NCBI GenBank assembly: GCA_016744725.1
Contig: JADGDW010000170.1
Span: 1 to 9,482 of the forward strand
Direction: 5' to 3'
Source of the DNA: Candidatus Albibeggiatoa sp. nov. BB20
GTDB lineage: Bacteria; Pseudomonadota; Gammaproteobacteria; Beggiatoales; Beggiatoaceae
DNA length: 9,482 bases
Shown: piece after piece, positions 7,105 to 9,482 of the stretch
How positions within the stretch are numbered: position 1 is the first letter of the stretch
Layout: every line of letters begins with the position of its first letter
Notes under the pieces: generated by a model
What the model saw: the letters and a program-made list of their open reading frames with translations, nothing else
Told to the model about the DNA's origin: nothing
Databases searched by the model: none
Made by a program: the position numbers and the translations under genes

Positions 7105-7809
7105 TTAATTAAGTTGTAATAATTGTTGTAAAACAGAAAAAGCAACGATATGCACGATATAAATTTGTAAGGAGTACTGGGCGGCAAACCTTAAATATTT
7201 ATTCGTCACTGAATTTTTATAAAACAAAACATCAAGATAGAAATAGCTATATAAAACGAGCAATAATATTAAGGGTGCAAGCATTGAGTAAGGCATTGAG
7301 GCAAATGCAAAATACAGTGGAAATTGAAACAATATGGCTAGTATTAGGTATGTTATAGAATAGTACAGTTGTTTGTTATATAAGCTTTTTCCAGCCATAA
7401 AATAGAAAAATGCAATATGGATATAGATGGGGTAATAGTAACCTTCAAAACTCATTTGGATAGCAAAAGCCAACAGGGATAACGACAGTACAAGGATCAA
7501 TGTGCTGATACTGGAAAGATGACGCAGCAGATAGTGATAAGTTGTGGCTAGTATAAAAAATGTAATGAGTATGTCTAGGGAGTTGCCACCGATGCAGAAG
7601 GTCAGTAGTAAGCCCCAAAATAGATAGGATGGTTTTATATGATTATTGCCATAGCCTGCCAGAAATAGAAATACAGGCGCAGCTAAACGGCCAATGATGC
7701 GCAGTGGTTCATAATCTATAAAAAAATAGCCTGTGTGGTCTATGACCATGGATATAATTGCAATGGTTATCAGGAGGTCATAGGATTTAAGGCGGTTTGT
7801 TATAGTCAT
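7105..7809 (-). CDS. TraX-family membrane acyltransferase
   Basis: This 234-residue integral membrane protein has about seven to eight hydrophobic segments. TraX-like signatures are SMVIDHTGYFF (20-30, with the conserved Asp-His), RIIGRLAAPVFLFLAGYG (37-54, the RxxGRLAxPxF block) and a C-terminal QYSLQIYIVH (211-220). The length is close to F-plasmid TraX, about 248 residues. TraX N-acetylates the mature F pilin in the inner membrane and is related to acyltransferase-3 proteins; the substrate here is unknown. The start follows the thioredoxin-like gene's stop by 3 bases, and no Shine-Dalgarno sequence is visible, so translation is probably coupled to that gene. No conjugation genes are visible nearby. 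The neighbours suggest a phage or plasmid role, perhaps modifying a coat or pilin-like protein. Family call good, role speculative. Confidence 0.75.
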   Translation of the reverse strand: MTITNRLKSYDLLITIAIISMVIDHTGYFFIDYEPLRIIGRLAAPVFLFLAGYGNNHIKPSYLFWGLLLTFCIGGNSLDILITFFILATTYHYLLRHLSSISTLILVLSLSLLAFAIQMSFEGYYYPIYIHIAFFYFMAGKSLYNKQLYYSITYLILAILFQFPLYFAFASMPYSMLAPLILLLVLYSYFYLDVLFYKNSVTNKYLRFAAQYSLQIYIVHIVAFSVLQQLLQLN

Positions 7810-7812
7810 GAT

Positions 7813-8400
7813 TTAAACTGTTTGCTGCTTTATGTAGTCTTTAATCAGTTGACTACTGAGTAAGTGTTTTGTTGTGAAACGTTCTGTGTCATGAATCAAT
7901 TCATCAATTGCTTTAGTTTGTACACAACCAATCATGGTTTGTAGAAAAACTAAATCATGAATGGGAATATTGGGAGGCAATGACACTTGAGATAAATCAA
8001 ACTTCTTCACTGAAAATACAATCGGTGAGTTACGAACAATAATTAAATTATTGGAGGCCTTTTGAAAAATTTGGGTAAATTCAGGGTGTTCATAGACATC
8101 ACAGAAGATAATCAGTGGATAATAACCGCGTCTTTTTTCATATAGTTCATGATAGTACTTGCCAAGGATTGGAGAATATTTTTCCCATAAGGCACATTTC
8201 GGAGACCACAGGTAGACCAGAGCAAAATCACAGGATTGAAATTGGGGCGATTCTATATCAAAGTGCTGGTGTAAATTGGGCAAGGCATGAAGCACACTGA
8301 ATAGCTCAGCAGGCATGACCGTCTTAAAAATACTTTTTTCAAAACTTAAATCAAAAAATTGTGAGTCAAATTGTTGACCCAAGTTTACTGATAAATTCAT
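7813..8400 (-). CDS. Thioredoxin-fold protein with a one-cysteine active site
   Basis: Of 195 residues, 58-130 resemble thioredoxin. The strand FALVYLW (59-65) leads into WSPKC (65-69) where thioredoxin has WCGPC, followed by the helix EKYSPILGKYYHELY (73-87), comparable with thioredoxin's APILDEIADEY. Then come a second strand, LIIFCDV (96-102), and a candidate cis-proline, Pro126, in NSPIVF. The first active-site cysteine is Ser66 and the second is kept as Cys69, so dithiol exchange is unlikely. No signal peptide is seen, so it is presumably cytoplasmic. About 57 N-terminal and 65 C-terminal residues are outside the fold. ATG 8400 has AGGGGA (8408-8413) 7 bases upstream, overlapping the preceding stop codon. 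Cys69 to Pro126 is longer than in thioredoxin (57 against 41 residues), so the fold call is moderate. Otherwise the protein is unrecognised. Confidence 0.5.
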   Translation of the reverse strand: MNLSVNLGQQFDSQFFDLSFEKSIFKTVMPAELFSVLHALPNLHQHFDIESPQFQSCDFALVYLWSPKCALWEKYSPILGKYYHELYEKRRGYYPLIIFCDVYEHPEFTQIFQKASNNLIIVRNSPIVFSVKKFDLSQVSLPPNIPIHDLVFLQTMIGCVQTKAIDELIHDTERFTTKHLLSSQLIKDYIKQQTV

Positions 8401-8407
8401 AGAATAA

Positions 8408-8413
8408 TCCCCT
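8408..8413 (-). promoter_or_regulatory. Ribosome binding site overlapping the Zot-like stop codon
   Basis: AGGGGA on the minus strand lies 7 bases before ATG 8400 and shares two bases with the upstream stop codon (TAG, 8412-8414). This links translation of the two genes and supports co-transcription. Confidence 0.65.
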
Positions 8414-9482
8414 AGAATGGCAAGTTAGATAAAATTCCACCCGATTGATTAGATGATTGCAATTTGGTATCAAATGAAAAAAACATCGTATCGCCAAGAA
8501 CTAAGGTTAGTTTGTCTTTATCCACACCCCAGTTGTAAACCTGAAAACCCCATGACTTCAAATCCATATCGCTATATGACTCAATTTTCTGTGACCTGTC
8601 GTCTGGATCATAAATATTGAAGGTAAATCGGATGTCACCATGCTGGTCAATAAAATAGTTGGTTATTTCATAATGATAGTAACGTAATACGTCTAAAAAT
8701 GGATATTTAACAAAGCTTTGCTTATAACCAAACCGTTCGAGACTAGCGAAAAAATCACAGGTTTGAGGTTTATCTTGTTTTTTATGTTTTGGCTTAGTGG
8801 AAAAAAATGAGCTAGTTGGTTCTGGTTCAGGATTGGCTCTAGGCAAAATTTGACCTTGTTGCTGTGGTGATGTGGTAGTCATTTGTGGTGTGGAGGGAAA
8901 AAATATACTGTAACCACCACTGAAGAAATAAAAAAGCAAGGCAAATAGGACAATAACTCCTGAAAAAGCGGCTAATGTGACAATAGTATCGCCACGACCA
9001 ATTTTTGATTTTAATTTATCCTCAAAAATAGGCTCATTAGGGTTTTTGTAGTTGGATGCTTTAAGATATTGGGAATAATAATATAATTTGCTGTCATAAA
9101 ATCGCGGAGGAAGATAATGCGAAACCCCTTGATTATAATATGTTCTTAATTTAGGTTGGCCATCTGCGTCTAACTGTACAGTTTTACTTTTAAGCATGTA
9201 GTTACTTTTTCCATAATGGCGACCAAATGAAAAAACATCATCATCGGGACTGTTTTGGATGAAGTCACCAAACATCACTTTTTGCTCATCATCAACAAAA
9301 AGAGCGGGGTAATAGTGTTGTCCTTTTTTTTCTGAAAAGAAGCTGGGTAAACGTGCACCTAATATTTGTCCAGTATCGTATACGGTATAGTATTGGAGGT
9401 AACGATACATAAAGCTTTTAATCGGTTTTTTGGACATGTCCCCCGCTACTACATCGTAGGTACGGGCTACATGAAAGGGATG
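8412..9482 (-). CDS. Zot/pI-like membrane protein, C-terminal part (5' end probably outside the window)
   Basis: The frame is open to the right edge. ATG 9437 gives 341 residues, but 15 sense codons (HPFHVARTYDVVAGD) precede it in frame, and its only purine run, GGGGGA, ends one base before the ATG. The gene therefore probably starts further right. From Met 9437: 1-145 is Tyr-rich and basic; KLKSKIGR precedes one membrane span (151-173), so the N-side should be cytoplasmic; a Pro/Gln-rich linker (180-225) follows; 226-341 would be periplasmic. This layout, plus SKLYYYSQYLKA before the span, resembles the C-terminal half of Zot/pI proteins, the inner-membrane ATPases of filamentous phage assembly. 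Their Walker A motif lies at the N-terminus, which would be outside the window. No Walker motif is visible here, so the call is tentative. It is the first visible gene of the cluster, 11 bases before the thioredoxin-like gene. Confidence 0.5.
   Translation of the reverse strand, partial: HPFHVARTYDVVAGDMSKKPIKSFMYRYLQYYTVYDTGQILGARLPSFFSEKKGQHYYPALFVDDEQKVMFGDFIQNSPDDDVFSFGRHYGKSNYMLKSKTVQLDADGQPKLRTYYNQGVSHYLPPRFYDSKLYYYSQYLKASNYKNPNEPIFEDKLKSKIGRGDTIVTLAAFSGVIVLFALLFYFFSGGYSIFFPSTPQMTTTSPQQQGQILPRANPEPEPTSSFFSTKPKHKKQDKPQTCDFFASLERFGYKQSFVKYPFLDVLRYYHYEITNYFIDQHGDIRFTFNIYDPDDRSQKIESYSDMDLKSWGFQVYNWGVDKDKLTLVLGDTMFFSFDTKLQSSNQSGGILSNLPF

Noticed and set aside
7105..7809. Conjugative transfer operon
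   Set aside because: TraX is the only tra-like gene here. No relaxase, coupling protein or type IV secretion gene is present in the window.
8115..8300. Plus-strand open frame of 61 codons
   Set aside because: It is antisense to the thioredoxin-like gene, which has a good ribosome binding site and a fold-like sequence. This frame shows neither.
8412..9482. Toxin function implied by the name zonula occludens toxin
   Set aside because: In phages, Zot-family proteins are assembly proteins. No toxin-specific feature is visible here, so no virulence role is claimed.

Overview
The window is AT-rich and entirely coded on the minus strand. Rightward-reading frames look like shadows of minus-strand genes. 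It suggests a Gram-negative gammaproteobacterium, perhaps a sulfur oxidiser of the Thiotrichales/Beggiatoaceae type. That placement is inferred from base composition, the style of the giant secreted protein and the TraX/Rep gene types; no marker gene proves it.

Region 1 (1-5426) is one uninterrupted reading frame of 1808 codons whose 3' end lies beyond the left edge. I translated it by hand and found no stop. It encodes a secreted modular protein: signal peptide, N-terminal beta-rich domain, Ig-like domain, HYDIN/ASH-like domain, three cysteine-containing YDG/MBG-type repeats, another Ig-like domain, two Calx-beta-like domains, two disulfide-type fibronectin III domains, a Pro-rich linker, a Gly-Gly-rich segment that looks like a beta-helix, Leu/Pro-rich repeats of about 11 residues, and an unrecognised C-terminal part.

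Region 2 (5427-5636) is a very AT-rich spacer. It holds a likely promoter for the giant gene and several inverted repeats, but no convincing terminator.

Region 3 (5637-9482) is a tight four-gene cluster read leftward, with gaps of 11, 3 and 16 bases. In transcription order it encodes: a membrane protein resembling the C-terminal half of a Zot/pI filamentous-phage assembly ATPase, probably cut by the right edge; a thioredoxin-fold protein lacking the first active-site cysteine; a TraX-family membrane acyltransferase; and a Rep_trans-family rolling-circle replication initiator. A Rep plus a Zot-like protein points to an inovirus-like or plasmid-like element. The two genes between them are unusual there. 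Thioredoxin is a known host factor for filamentous phage assembly, and TraX N-acetylates F pilin. The working idea, not proven here, is an inovirus-related element that carries its own assembly cofactor and a coat- or pilin-modifying enzyme.
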